This document shows positions 16,342-25,862 of a stretch of 59,882 nt of DNA, one piece after another. Both the position numbers and the translations under genes were made by a program. The first letter of the stretch is position 1. Each line of letters begins with the position of its first letter. The stretch spans positions 1-59,882 of the forward strand of contig NZ_PDJI01000002.1 in the NCBI RefSeq assembly GCF_002563695.1, in the 5' to 3' direction. The DNA comes from Georgenia soli (lineage in GTDB: Bacteria > Actinomycetota > Actinomycetes > Actinomycetales > Actinomycetaceae). The notes beneath the pieces are model-generated. The model searched no databases, was not told the DNA's origin, and saw only the letters and a list, made by a program, of their open reading frames with translations.

Positions 16342-17460
16342 GTGAGTAGCGATTTGTTTGCCGGCGCACGCCGGGCTGAGCAGTTCATCGAGCCGGACGA
16401 AGAACTTCGACCAAGCGAGCTCGGCGCCGTTGAGCGCGCCGCACTCGAGGGGACATCGCCGGCTGCACCGGCCGAGGCCGCAGACCGGCAGATCTCGCCG
16501 GCCCCGGAGGTCGACGAGGCTGTCCCTGCACCTGTCGTCGGAATGGTCGGAGCCGCGCGCAGCGAGTTGATCCGACCAGGGGCGACAGAGCGGGTGCGTG
16601 CCCAGTGGGGGTGGCGCAAGCTGCTCGGGTTACGTCCCGGCCCAGTCGAGCAGGCACACCTCGATGCCGAGCGAGTTATCCGCCAGGCGACCTGGCGTCG
16701 CGCTGTTAACGTGCTGGTCGCCAACAAGACCGGCGGCGTCGGCAAGACCACCGCATCACTCGTCCTTGCCGGCGTTCTGGGCCGGGTCCGCGGTGGGTCG
16801 GTTGCCGCGTTCGAGGTCGCCGACGCCACCGGAGCGCTGGAGAAGCGCGGCGAGGGAACCCCGGTACGCGGGCTGGGCGAGTTGGTCCAGACCGCGGGGC
16901 GGGTCGCCTCTTCGGGAGAGCTAGCCGGCTATGCGGCGCCGCAGACATCGCTGGCTCACGTCATCGGATCGGTCGCAGACCGACCGGTCCTCACCGGTGA
17001 GGACGTGCGGGCAGTGCGAACGGTCCTGGACCGCTACTACCGGGTGACGGTCGCGGACTCGGGCAACAACCCGCACTCCGAGGCTTTCACCGCGGCGGTC
17101 GGCACCGCCGATGTGCTGGTGATCCCGACGCTGCTGTCGTCGGTGTCCGTGCTCGACGCCTTGGACGTGCTGGAGAACGTGTCACGAATGGGAGAGCACG
17201 GCCGCAAGCTCGCAGAGACGGCCGTGGTGGTGATCAACCACGACGGGCGGCCAGAGGACAAGGACACTGCCCAGCGCGCACGTCGACAGCTGGTCCGGGT
17301 TCAGGAGCAGTCGCCGGGCGTGAGCCTGGTCGAGGTTCCCTTCGACGGACACGTGTCCAAGGGCGGGGAGATCACGCTGGCTTCGTTGTCGGCGAACTCC
17401 GGTCGCGCCTGGACTCAAGTGGCCGCAACCGTCACGCGCAAGCTGCTCGACAACGTCTGA
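16342..17460 (+). CDS. ParA/MinD-like ATPase heading the conjugation operon
   Basis: A 372-residue protein. An acidic, low-complexity region (1-100) precedes a P-loop ATPase with deviant Walker A KTGGVGKTT at 129-137, VTVADSGNNPH (Walker B region) and VVVINHDG. GTG 16342 follows AGGAGGGGG. ParA-like ATPases at the head of actinobacterial transfer operons probably position the transfer apparatus or plasmid. This one has no ParB partner beside it and differs from the partition ParA at 9650. Downstream genes follow with gaps under 60 bases or overlaps, forming one long operon to about 27.3 kb. Confidence 0.8.
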   Translation: MSSDLFAGARRAEQFIEPDEELRPSELGAVERAALEGTSPAAPAEAADRQISPAPEVDEAVPAPVVGMVGAARSELIRPGATERVRAQWGWRKLLGLRPGPVEQAHLDAERVIRQATWRRAVNVLVANKTGGVGKTTASLVLAGVLGRVRGGSVAAFEVADATGALEKRGEGTPVRGLGELVQTAGRVASSGELAGYAAPQTSLAHVIGSVADRPVLTGEDVRAVRTVLDRYYRVTVADSGNNPHSEAFTAAVGTADVLVIPTLLSSVSVLDALDVLENVSRMGEHGRKLAETAVVVINHDGRPEDKDTAQRARRQLVRVQEQSPGVSLVEVPFDGHVSKGGEITLASLSANSGRAWTQVAATVTRKLLDNV

Positions 17461-17487
17461 GCGGAAAGTCTTCAAGAAGGGGGAACC

Positions 17488-17802
17488 ATGTTCCAAGCAG
17501 CTAAGGACGCCACGGTGTACGCGGCCATCGAGAACCCGATCGACGGCATCACGCCGAACTTCTCCATCTTCGGCACCGAGTTCACGGAATGGTGGCAGAA
17601 GCTGTTCGCTGCCGCCTGGGCGATCGGCCTCCTCGTGGCCATCTTCTTCCTGCTCCAAGGCGTGGTGACGATGGCGAACGCTGGCGACAACCCGCATGAC
17701 TACGCCCAGGGGCGCGGCCGCGCGATCAAGGCCGTGATCGGCCTGGTGCTGGTGGCAGCTTTCGCGATCCTGGTGGGGGCCATCCTCTCCGTCGCCAGCT
17801 GA
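17488..17802 (+). CDS. small two-TM protein, VirB2/TrbC pilin-like
   Basis: A 104-residue membrane protein with two hydrophobic helices (about residues 42-62 and 83-103), separated by a short polar loop (NAGDNPHDYAQGRGRAIK). Size, topology and place at the start of the type IV secretion genes match VirB2/TrbC-like pilin or channel subunits. The N-terminus is not a classical long signal peptide, so assignment is by context. AGAAGGGGGAACC precedes the ATG. Confidence 0.6.
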   Translation: MFQAAKDATVYAAIENPIDGITPNFSIFGTEFTEWWQKLFAAAWAIGLLVAIFFLLQGVVTMANAGDNPHDYAQGRGRAIKAVIGLVLVAAFAILVGAILSVAS

Positions 17803-17818
17803 CCGGGAGGACTAGCCA

Positions 17819-18499
17819 ATGAGCTTTGAGCCGCAGTTCCGCTACCGCCGCCGCTGGGTGCGGTGGATCGTCGCGGGCATCCTCGTGCTGGCGCTGGCCG
17901 CGGGCGCCCTGACCTGGCTGCAGGGCCGGCGCGACGGTGCGGCCGCGCCTTCGCCCACCACTACGACATCAACAACCGCTTCGCCGACTGCGGCCCGGGT
18001 CGCCAACGGGTGTCTCGGTGGGTCCGCGATCACCGCGCAGACCGTGCTAACCGCGCAGCAGCAGGCGCAGCTCGACGACGTCGGAGCTGCTGAGTTCGCA
18101 GCAACCGTCTATCGCTGGCTGGGCTCAGACGAGTCATTACCGCCCGCAGACGAAGTGCCCGTTGTCCTGGGTGCGATCACAGCGCCGGACGCAACAGAGA
18201 CGGTCGCGGGCATGGCTGATCGGGTAGAGGAGCTCGGCCTAACAGACGAGCGGCAAGGCCCACCGTCGTCGACCAAGGGGGGTGGGTACTACATCGAGTC
18301 CTCGAACGAGGACGAAGTCGTGGTGTCCGTCCTGCTGACCATCCCCGAGATGAAAGACGAGGCAGGGAACGTGATGGCCACCGCCACCACGTTCACCCTG
18401 GACCGGTCCAGCGGGGAATGGCAGCTGGAGGACAACAGCGCTGATCGGCAGATATCCGACCTCGAGGAGATTGCACAACCGTTTTCCGGGGGGTGCTGA
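17819..18499 (+). CDS. membrane-anchored conjugation protein of unknown class
   Basis: A 226-residue protein with a basic cytoplasmic N-terminus, one TM helix (about 16-35), a Thr/Ser/Pro-rich linker and an extracytoplasmic alpha/beta domain (residues 60-226) with two Cys residues. The single-anchor plus external-domain layout resembles VirB8/TcpC-type scaffold proteins, but no sequence motif proves it. It lies 17 bases behind the pilin-like gene and 4 bases before the VirB6-like gene, in the same operon. Confidence 0.6.
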   Translation: MSFEPQFRYRRRWVRWIVAGILVLALAAGALTWLQGRRDGAAAPSPTTTTSTTASPTAARVANGCLGGSAITAQTVLTAQQQAQLDDVGAAEFAATVYRWLGSDESLPPADEVPVVLGAITAPDATETVAGMADRVEELGLTDERQGPPSSTKGGGYYIESSNEDEVVVSVLLTIPEMKDEAGNVMATATTFTLDRSSGEWQLEDNSADRQISDLEEIAQPFSGGC

Positions 18500-18502
18500 C
18501 AG

Positions 18503-20002
18503 ATGGCAGCGCAGGACGGCGAGGGGCGAGGCCTCGCTGAGAATGCCCAAGGCTGGATGAAGGGCGCACTTGACGCGGGTCTTGGTCCTCTCGATGACGC
18601 CGCACGTACGGTCAAGAAGGTCGCGGATTTCGGGTCGGACCCGTTGGGATTCTTGTTCGAGAAGACACAGGAGGCCGCGCACGGGCTGAGCTCGTCGGTG
18701 CTGCCGACGTTGTTCGACGCGACCCAGCCGGACCTGTCCGCGGAGTGGTTTCTCGATGCGTACCGGGTGAGCTTCGCGCTCGGCGTCTTCCTGTGGGCGT
18801 TCCTCCTTCTGGTGACGGTGGTCCGCAGCGCTCAGGGCGTGTACTCCTCGAACCAGGTGGCTGACGTGCTTACGCGGGGCTCGGTGCTGTTCCTGGGCGG
18901 GGCGATGTTCGGGCCGGCGGCCGGGTGGTTCGTCCTGGAGTTCGTCGGCTCGTTGAGCGACGTCATCGCCAGGTGGGCGATCGAGTCGTCCACCGACGAG
19001 GTCGTCTCGAGCATCTCGGAGATGGTCGCGGACAGCGACGCCTCGGGAGTCACGGGCGGCGTGCTGGTGGCCCTGTCGATGATGGTGCTGATGCTCGTCG
19101 GCCTGGTGCTGGTCATCGCGATGCTGATCGTGACGATGGTGACCATCTACATCGGTGGGGCCGTGGTCCCGATCGCCCTGGCCTGGTACGCCAGCCCGGA
19201 CCAGCGGCGGATCGCGACCCGGCTGCTGATGGTCCTTGGTGGGGTGATCGCCGCGAAGCCGGTGCTGTTCCTGGTGCTGGGACTGGCCTACCGGTTGGCG
19301 GCGAGCCAGGCCCGGTGGCTCAGCGACACCCCGGACGTGGCGACGCTGGCGAACCACCTGGCGGCCGCGTGCGCGCTGTGCCTGGCCGGCCTGACGCCGT
19401 TCCTGCTGTTCAAGTTCGCGCCGGTGCTGCCGACCACGGCGGGGCAGGCCGGTCCGGCGTTGAGCATGGCCGCCAGCGACGGTCCCCAGGGGGGCGGCGG
19501 GGGTGGTTCGGAGACCGCTCGCCGGGCTCAGGACCGGGTACAGCGGTCGGACGCCGGCACCGACTCGAGCGACGACGGCGGCCCGGACGACGGTTCCGAC
19601 GACGGCGGGGACGGTGATTCGGCGGGTTCGTCGACGTCCCGGCGTACGGATGAGGGCGGGACGATCCAGAAGGCGTTGGAGGCCAAGCAGCAGGCCGCCG
19701 GTGACGGTGGGGGCGCCGACGAGGGGGACGCCGCGGGGAAGGGTACCTCGGCGGGCGGGTCGAGCACCGAGGCGGCGGCCGCGAAGGGCTCGGCGGCCGG
19801 CTCCGAGGGGGCGGCCGCGACGAGCAGCTCGTCGAGCGCGGCCGCCGGCTCCTCCGGTGCCGCGGCCGGGGCTGCCGGTGCCGCTCTCGCGGCCGGCGCG
19901 GTGGCGGTCGTGGCGACGAAGAAGGCGGCCGACTTCGGTACCCGGGGCGGGGAGATCGCGGCCGCGGAGATGGACGAGGACCCGGCCGGGGGTGCGCGAT
20001 GA
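18503..20002 (+). CDS. VirB6/TrbL-like polytopic membrane protein
   Basis: A 499-residue protein. Hydrophobic helices lie at about 90-110, 130-150, 185-225 and 245-310, as in VirB6/TrbL inner-membrane channel proteins. The last 170 residues are a low-complexity Gly/Ser/Ala/Asp-rich cytoplasmic tail, a known feature of actinobacterial members. The stop overlaps the next start (ATGA at 19999). Predicted role: part of the mating channel. Confidence 0.75.
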   Translation: MAAQDGEGRGLAENAQGWMKGALDAGLGPLDDAARTVKKVADFGSDPLGFLFEKTQEAAHGLSSSVLPTLFDATQPDLSAEWFLDAYRVSFALGVFLWAFLLLVTVVRSAQGVYSSNQVADVLTRGSVLFLGGAMFGPAAGWFVLEFVGSLSDVIARWAIESSTDEVVSSISEMVADSDASGVTGGVLVALSMMVLMLVGLVLVIAMLIVTMVTIYIGGAVVPIALAWYASPDQRRIATRLLMVLGGVIAAKPVLFLVLGLAYRLAASQARWLSDTPDVATLANHLAAACALCLAGLTPFLLFKFAPVLPTTAGQAGPALSMAASDGPQGGGGGGSETARRAQDRVQRSDAGTDSSDDGGPDDGSDDGGDGDSAGSSTSRRTDEGGTIQKALEAKQQAAGDGGGADEGDAAGKGTSAGGSSTEAAAAKGSAAGSEGAAATSSSSSAAAGSSGAAAGAAGAALAAGAVAVVATKKAADFGTRGGEIAAAEMDEDPAGGAR

Positions 20003-21624
20003 GCCGCACGTCGGTCCTGGGCGGCGAGTCCCGCCGCCGGTCCTGGCTGGGTGGGTCGGTGCCGACCTGGCGCCTGGTCAGCGTCGGCGCGGCCGTCCTG
20101 GTCGCGATGGTGCTGACGATGACGATGGCCGAGGCCGGGTTCGTCATCGGCGTCGTGGTCGTCGCGGCGACCTGGGCCGCGACGGCGGCGACCCCGCGCG
20201 GCTCGGTGGTCTCGCGGTTCGTGACTAGGCGGCGCTGGCTCGAGCGCACCAGGACCGGCACGGTCGCGTTCCGCCCCTTCGACCAGGGCGAGTGGGACGC
20301 GCTGGCCGCGCAGGCCCGCGCGCGGGACGGCAGGGTGCGCGCGGACGCGGCCCGGCAGGCTGCGGCGTACCGGGAGGTGCCGGACGGGGCCGAGGGCATG
20401 GGCTGGCTCGAGCGGCGGCCGCGCCGGCCGGGGATCGCCTGGCACGCCCCGACCGGGGAGGACGCCTATCTCTCGGCGGTCTTCGAGGTGTCCGGGCAGA
20501 TCCGCGGTCTGGAGTCCGACCGGGCCACGGGGGAGGCCGCCGCGCGCTGGGGCCGGTTCCTGGCCTCGCTGGGGTCGGAGGAGTCCGTGGCCCGGGTGGT
20601 CCAGTCCCTGACTCGGGTGCTCCCCCCGGACTCGGCCCGTCACGAGGCGTGGCTGCTGGAGAATCTCGACCCCGCGGTGCCGCGCGAGCTCGCACAGTCC
20701 TATGACGATCTGATCCGGCGCAGCGACGCCTCGAGCATGGTCCAGCGGCACTACGTCGCGGTGCGCTGGCCGCTGAGTGCGGCCTTCCGCGCCGCTGCCG
20801 CCCGGTTCGGTGAGGGCCGGGACGGGTGGCGGGCGTTCATGGCCACGGAGATCGCCTCGATCGCCCGGGGGCTGCGCCAGGCGCGCCACGGGCAGGTGCG
20901 GGCGCTCAGTGCCGCCCAGGTCGCTGCCGTGATGCTGCACATGCAGAACCCGTCCCGGCCGATCGACCAGGTCGCCGACGTCGACCCGGACCGGTTCGGG
21001 CTGCCGAGCTGGGACGAGTACTCCGCCCACGTGGTGACTTCGAGCGACCCGGCCACCGGGGAGGAGCGGCAGTGGTGGCACCGCACCGCACGGATCAGCG
21101 CCGACGCGATGGCTACGGTGCCGCGCACGTCGATGTGGCTGACCCCGATGCTTTCCGGCGGCCCGGACGGCACGGTGCTCACGCTCAGCTTTCAGACGTG
21201 GATCATCCCGGCCCGGCAGGCGCGCGGGGCCGCCCGCTCGGACCTGACCCGCGATGCGGCCGACCGGGTGGCCCGCAACCAGGACGGGCGCCTGCTGGAC
21301 GAGGAGAACGAGCTGCGCCTCAGCGCCGCCCAGCGCCGGGCCGCCGACCTGCGCCCGGGGCAGCACAACGCCGGCGTGGAGTGGGCCGGCTACCTCACGA
21401 TCAGCGCCCGCACCCGGGAGGAGCTCGGCCGCGCCGCCCGCCACGCGGCCGCGATCGCCGAGCGTGACCTGGGCATCGAGCGGCTGGAGTGGCTCGACAC
21501 GTATCAGGCAGCGGCCTCGGGGTGTACGTGGCCGATCGTGCGGGGCATCAGGACCCCGCTGTCCTCGGCCGGAGACCGCGTGATGAGCGCCCTGTCCGGC
21601 CATGGCGCGAAGGAGTCTCTGTGA
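19999..21624 (+). CDS. SCO6880-family conjugation protein (VirB3/VirB4 N-domain-like)
   Basis: A 541-residue protein with two adjacent TM helices (about 28-62), then a long cytoplasmic domain without a P-loop. The layout matches the SCO6880/PrgI family, which supplies the VirB3-like anchor and the N-terminal VirB4-like domain. The ATPase half is encoded separately just downstream with a GTGA overlap at 21621. A split VirB4 is usual for actinobacterial transfer systems. Confidence 0.8.
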   Translation: MSRTSVLGGESRRRSWLGGSVPTWRLVSVGAAVLVAMVLTMTMAEAGFVIGVVVVAATWAATAATPRGSVVSRFVTRRRWLERTRTGTVAFRPFDQGEWDALAAQARARDGRVRADAARQAAAYREVPDGAEGMGWLERRPRRPGIAWHAPTGEDAYLSAVFEVSGQIRGLESDRATGEAAARWGRFLASLGSEESVARVVQSLTRVLPPDSARHEAWLLENLDPAVPRELAQSYDDLIRRSDASSMVQRHYVAVRWPLSAAFRAAAARFGEGRDGWRAFMATEIASIARGLRQARHGQVRALSAAQVAAVMLHMQNPSRPIDQVADVDPDRFGLPSWDEYSAHVVTSSDPATGEERQWWHRTARISADAMATVPRTSMWLTPMLSGGPDGTVLTLSFQTWIIPARQARGAARSDLTRDAADRVARNQDGRLLDEENELRLSAAQRRAADLRPGQHNAGVEWAGYLTISARTREELGRAARHAAAIAERDLGIERLEWLDTYQAAASGCTWPIVRGIRTPLSSAGDRVMSALSGHGAKESL

Positions 21625-23102
21625 CGACCACGAACATCCCGGCCACGCGCCGCGCTCAGCGCGAGCTCGCTGCCGGGAACCAGGCACCGACCACGCCGCC
21701 GGCGAAGGAGACCAAGCGACGACGCCGGCTGTTCGCGCCGCCCCCGCCGCCACCCCCGCGGGAGGAGGGGCTGACCCCGTACAACGCGCGCGGGACGCGC
21801 CTGCGCACCAAGCCCGGTTGGGCCAGGCGCGGCTACTACGCCCCGCTGCCCCAGGGGGCGCCGAGCACGACCCGGCAGGCCGAGGTGCTCAACACCGGGG
21901 TGGTCGCTGCCCCCACGGACGTGGAGGCGCTCATCGTCGGCCTGGACTGTCTCAGCTCCTCCCGGGTCCACCACGACCCGTTCGTGGCCTACCAGAAGGG
22001 CATCGTCTCCTCCCCGAACGTGGTGGTGGTCGGCGACGTCGGCTCGGGCAAGTCCTCGGTCTGCAAGTCCGCCTACGCGCTGCGCCCGCTGCTCCTGCGC
22101 GACCGCCGTGCGGTCATCTTTGACAAGAAGGACCGCGGCGGCGAGGGCGAGTACGCCGAGCTGGTCCGCTTCTTCGGCGGCGAGCCGTTGACGTTCAGCA
22201 CCGACGGCGACGGGGTCGTGCTGAACCTGCTCGACCCGATCATCACCGGCGCCGGGGCGAAGAACCAGGTCCGTCTCCTCCAGGTCGCCGCCGAGCTCGC
22301 GCAGGACGGCGAGCCGCTGGACGAGTGGGAGCGCGAGGCGCTGCGCTCGGCGTACCGGCTGACCATGCGCCAGGCGGAGGTGGACGGCCGGGTGCCGGTC
22401 CTGCCCGACGTGCTCGCCAACCTGGGCCATATCGAGGCCGACCACGACGGCGGCTACGGCGACGCCTCGGCCGCCGCGAAGGAACGGCTGCACGAGGCCG
22501 CCCTGGGGGTGCGGTTCCTGATGGGGGGCCTGCTCGAGGAGTACGGCGGCATCTTCGACGGGCCGACCTCCAAGGGGGTCCGGCTGGAGGAGAAGCTGAC
22601 CAGCTTCGACATCTCCCAGCTGCCCGACGACGGCCCTGCGGTCCCGACGGTGATGGCGATCGCGAACCTGTGGTTGCTCGGGTCGCTGCGCCGCAACCGC
22701 GGCAAGATGACCAACCTCGTCGTCGAGGAGGGCTGGCACCTGGTCGCCGGCCCGAACGCCGGCCTGCTGCGCTCGAACACGAAACTCGCCCGCGCCCTCG
22801 GCCTGGCCCTGGTGGTGGCGATCCACAAGCTCGCCGACATTCCGGTGACCTCGCCGGCCATGGCGGTCCTGCAGGAGGCGCAGACGGTCCACGTCTACCG
22901 CCAGTCCCGCGCCGCCGACGTCGAGCGGTGCGTGCGCGACTTCAACCTCACCGCCGACGCCGCCGAGGTCATCCCGTCGTTGCAGACCGGGTTCCACCTC
23001 TTCAAGCGGGGCACCGCCCCGGAGGTGATGGTCCGGCACGTGCGCTCCGAGCTCGAGGAACGGCTGACAGAGACCGACGCGGCGATGGGAGGCCGGCGCT
23101 GA
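21621..23102 (+). CDS. VirB4/TraC-like conjugation ATPase
   Basis: A 493-residue soluble ATPase. Walker A is GDVGSGKSS near residues 138-146 and Walker B-like LVVEEGWHL near 365. A long Pro-rich N-terminus contains a run of prolines (about residues 34-41). GTG 21621 overlaps the SCO6880 stop and has AAGGAG upstream; the longer frame to 21489 lies inside the preceding gene. VirB4 proteins energise channel assembly and substrate transfer. Its stop overlaps the coupling-protein start (TGATG at 23100). Confidence 0.88.
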   Translation: MTTTNIPATRRAQRELAAGNQAPTTPPAKETKRRRRLFAPPPPPPPREEGLTPYNARGTRLRTKPGWARRGYYAPLPQGAPSTTRQAEVLNTGVVAAPTDVEALIVGLDCLSSSRVHHDPFVAYQKGIVSSPNVVVVGDVGSGKSSVCKSAYALRPLLLRDRRAVIFDKKDRGGEGEYAELVRFFGGEPLTFSTDGDGVVLNLLDPIITGAGAKNQVRLLQVAAELAQDGEPLDEWEREALRSAYRLTMRQAEVDGRVPVLPDVLANLGHIEADHDGGYGDASAAAKERLHEAALGVRFLMGGLLEEYGGIFDGPTSKGVRLEEKLTSFDISQLPDDGPAVPTVMAIANLWLLGSLRRNRGKMTNLVVEEGWHLVAGPNAGLLRSNTKLARALGLALVVAIHKLADIPVTSPAMAVLQEAQTVHVYRQSRAADVERCVRDFNLTADAAEVIPSLQTGFHLFKRGTAPEVMVRHVRSELEERLTETDAAMGGRR

Positions 23103-24784
23103 TGGCGACCAGAGAGAACCGCCCGCCGATCAAGGCGAGCACCAGGGCCAACGTCCAGCTCGCGCTGCTGGCCGTGGCGCTGCTCGCCTACTGGCACCTG
23201 ACCTTGTGGGTGACCTCGACCGGCCTGGGACTCACCGACGTCGACCGCACCCTCCTCGCGCTGGTGCGCCTGTCCCCGCTCGACCTCGGCGAGGACGTGA
23301 CCACCGCCAGCCTGCCGGTGGTCCTGGCGATCTGGTTCGCCCTGGTCATCCTCACCGCCCTCGCCCTGGTCGGGGCCGTGGCGGCACGCCACCGCGGCCG
23401 GACCGAGAAGGGCATGGTCACCGGCAAGGCGCTCAAGGAACGCGTCACCGGCGGGCCGTCCGCGACGCTCCTGGAGCCGATCGCCAGCTATCACGGGCAG
23501 CCGGTACGCCCCCGCACCGAGGACACCGGCTGCGTCATCGCCCCGCCCCGGCAGGGCAAGACGGCCTATCTCGCCGTCGGGCAGGTCGTCGACGCCCCGG
23601 GTGCGGTGGTGGCGACCTCGACGAAGGTCGACCTGTTCCGGCTGACCGCCCAGCCGCGGGCCGAACGTGGCCGGGTGTGGGTCTTCGACCCCGAGGGCGT
23701 CTCCGCGTGGCCCGAGGCGGCGCGGTGGAACATCGTCGCCGGCTGCGCGGACGTCAAGGTCGCGATGGACCGCGCGAAGGCGATGGTCGCGGCCCGGCCG
23801 ATGGACGGCTCCCGCAACGCCGGCTTCTTCCACGAGGCCGCCGACACGGTGCTGCGCTGCCTGCTGCACGCCGCCGACCTTGGTGGTCACACCATGCGGG
23901 AGGTGCTCGCCTGGGCGCGGGACTTCGACAACGAAACTCCCTACGCGATCCTGCGCGAGCACGAGGGCGCGGCCCCGGGCTGGGCGAAGGATCTGGAGAA
24001 GTTCGCCCGGGGTGAGGCGCGGGAGACCGTCTCCTCCACCGACATGTCCCTCTCCCTCGTCCTCAAGCCGCTGGCCGACCCCCGGGTGGTCGACTTCGTC
24101 TGCCCCGCGGCCGGCGACGGCGAGGCGTTCGACCCGGACCTGTTCGTCCGGTCCTCCGACACCCTCTACCTGCTCTCCGAGGGCGGGTCCAGCGGCGTCG
24201 CCCCGCTGATCACCGCCCTGGTCTCCGCAGTGGTCAGGGCCGGACGACTCGCCTCCCAGCGCACCGCCGCCGGCCGCCTCGACCCGCCGATCACCTTCGT
24301 GCTCGACGAGGTCGCCAACATCGCTCCGATCCCGGACCTGCCCCAGCTCATGGCCGACGGCGGCGGCCGCGGGATGAGCGTGTGGCCGGTCGTCCAGGAC
24401 GAGTCCCAGCTGCGCAGCCGCTACGGCGAGGAGGGCGCCAAGACCATCTGGGCGGCCGCCGCGGTCAAGCTCCTCATGGGTGGCTCGAGCAACGACGGCT
24501 TCCTGGAGTCGGTGTCCCGACTCCTCGGGGACCGCCGGGTCACCCGTTCTGCCCGCCACTACTCCGAGCGCGGCGAGACGCCCTCGTTCAACGTCTCGAC
24601 GGAGAAGGAGCGCGTGCTCAGCGTGTCCGACCTGCGCACCATCCCCGAGGGGCGTGCGCTGCTGCTCTACCGCGACCTGCCCGGTGGGATCGTCGATCTC
24701 ACCCCGTGGTGGAAGCGATCCGACGCCGAGGAGCTCAAGGCCTCGACGTCCTGGGTGCTGGACGGGGAGGGCATCACCGCATGA
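23102..24784 (+). CDS. VirD4/TraG-type coupling protein
   Basis: A 560-residue type IV coupling protein. Two TM helices (about 18-38 and 72-98), Walker A APPRQGKTA near 147-155 and Walker B FVLDEVANIAPI near 398. Later MADGGGRGMSVWPVVQDESQL is the conserved TraG-like stretch. ATG 23102 is used; the in-frame extension to 22325 is a shadow within virB4. It recruits relaxase-bound DNA to the channel. Both flanking genes overlap it by a few bases. Confidence 0.92.
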   Translation: MATRENRPPIKASTRANVQLALLAVALLAYWHLTLWVTSTGLGLTDVDRTLLALVRLSPLDLGEDVTTASLPVVLAIWFALVILTALALVGAVAARHRGRTEKGMVTGKALKERVTGGPSATLLEPIASYHGQPVRPRTEDTGCVIAPPRQGKTAYLAVGQVVDAPGAVVATSTKVDLFRLTAQPRAERGRVWVFDPEGVSAWPEAARWNIVAGCADVKVAMDRAKAMVAARPMDGSRNAGFFHEAADTVLRCLLHAADLGGHTMREVLAWARDFDNETPYAILREHEGAAPGWAKDLEKFARGEARETVSSTDMSLSLVLKPLADPRVVDFVCPAAGDGEAFDPDLFVRSSDTLYLLSEGGSSGVAPLITALVSAVVRAGRLASQRTAAGRLDPPITFVLDEVANIAPIPDLPQLMADGGGRGMSVWPVVQDESQLRSRYGEEGAKTIWAAAAVKLLMGGSSNDGFLESVSRLLGDRRVTRSARHYSERGETPSFNVSTEKERVLSVSDLRTIPEGRALLLYRDLPGGIVDLTPWWKRSDAEELKASTSWVLDGEGITA

Positions 24785-25299
24785 CGACCACCGAAGAGCT
24801 CGGCGACCTCGAGGCGCGCCTGGAGACCGTCGAGGGCGCCCTGGCGGACCTCATCGACGCCGTCTCGGAGCGGCCCGCGGGCGGGCCGTGGCTGTGGACC
24901 CGCCTGGACAAGGACCGCCAGGTCGCCCTGTGGGAGGAGCTCGCCGACTTCGTCGCCTGGCTCACCGCCCGGTACCTGTCCAACCTGCAGGTGCGGGAGT
25001 ACCGCCTCCCGCCGTGCTGGTACCGCCACCCCGTCGCCGTCGAGCAGCTCACCGCCCTGATGGTCGCCCACCAGGGCGCCTACAACGAGTCCGCGGCCGA
25101 GCCCTCACCCGCCCTGGTCGACTGGCACGAACGATCCCTGTGGCCGACCCTCGACCGGCTCCGGCACCTCAAGGTCTTCTCCGGCTGCGACGACGGCCAC
25201 CAGGACCACCAGTGGACCGCCCCTGCCTGGCAGGCCGACGAGACGTTCCACGAGTTCGTCGCACAGTGCCTCCCGGCCGAGCCCGAGGAGGAACGGTGA
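24781..25299 (+). CDS. DUF4913 protein
   Basis: A 172-residue soluble protein starting MTTTEELGDLEARLETVEGA with a short coiled coil. It is followed by the DUF4913 core (LWEELADFVAWLTARYL ... YRLPPCWYRHP). The family occurs almost only in actinobacterial plasmids and transfer regions, always near the coupling protein; function unknown. The ATG overlaps the coupling-protein stop (ATGA). Confidence 0.8.
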   Translation: MTTTEELGDLEARLETVEGALADLIDAVSERPAGGPWLWTRLDKDRQVALWEELADFVAWLTARYLSNLQVREYRLPPCWYRHPVAVEQLTALMVAHQGAYNESAAEPSPALVDWHERSLWPTLDRLRHLKVFSGCDDGHQDHQWTAPAWQADETFHEFVAQCLPAEPEEER

Positions 25300-25829
25300 C
25301 GCCGCGCCGCACCGCCGGCCTCACGGCCGCGGTGGCCGCGATCTTGACGGCCGCCGGGTGTTCGAGCACCCCAGCGGAACCGCAGCCGGCCGCCGCACCG
25401 ACGGCGCCCAGCTCCACACCGGCCACCTCGAGCTCCCGGCCGACGGACCAGCCGATGGAGGAGCTGACCGGGCAGGAACAGGACCCCACCGACCCGCCGC
25501 CGACGTGGGACGAGACCGCCGCCGAGGAGGCCGCCGACCGGGCGGTGGCGTTCATGCGCGCCTTCGCCCGCCCCGACCTGGCCGCTCAGCAGTGGCACGC
25601 CGGGATCGCCGGGCTGATGACCACCACCGGCGCGGAGACCTTCGCCTACGTCGACCCCGCGGCAGTGCCTGCCACCACCGTGACCGACGGCGGGGAGGTC
25701 CTGGATACCAGCTCGGCGTCGCTCGCCGAGGTCCGTGTCGAAACCGACGCCGGCCCGTACCTGGTCACGCTCACCCGCACCGCGGCCACCGATCCCTGGC
25801 TGGTCGAGTACGCCGACCCGATCGACTGA
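25296..25829 (+). CDS. conjugation-associated lipoprotein
   Basis: A 177-residue protein with a lipoprotein signal. MTPRRTAGLTAAVAAILTAA leads to the lipobox LTAAGC (Cys 22), then a Ser/Thr/Pro linker and a small alpha/beta domain with pattern FMRAFARPDLAAQQWHAGI. It overlaps DUF4913 (GTGA). A surface role in the mating apparatus is likely. No catalytic motif visible. Confidence 0.7.
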   Translation: MTPRRTAGLTAAVAAILTAAGCSSTPAEPQPAAAPTAPSSTPATSSSRPTDQPMEELTGQEQDPTDPPPTWDETAAEEAADRAVAFMRAFARPDLAAQQWHAGIAGLMTTTGAETFAYVDPAAVPATTVTDGGEVLDTSSASLAEVRVETDAGPYLVTLTRTAATDPWLVEYADPID

Positions 25830-25862
25830 ACACGCCCGTCCGGGGGGAGGACGAGAAACGCT

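Noticed and set aside
19410..20399. Minus-strand Arg/Pro-rich frame opposite the VirB6-like tail
   Set aside because: Direct antisense of a Gly/Ser/Ala/Asp-rich low-complexity tail; composition is fully explained by that.
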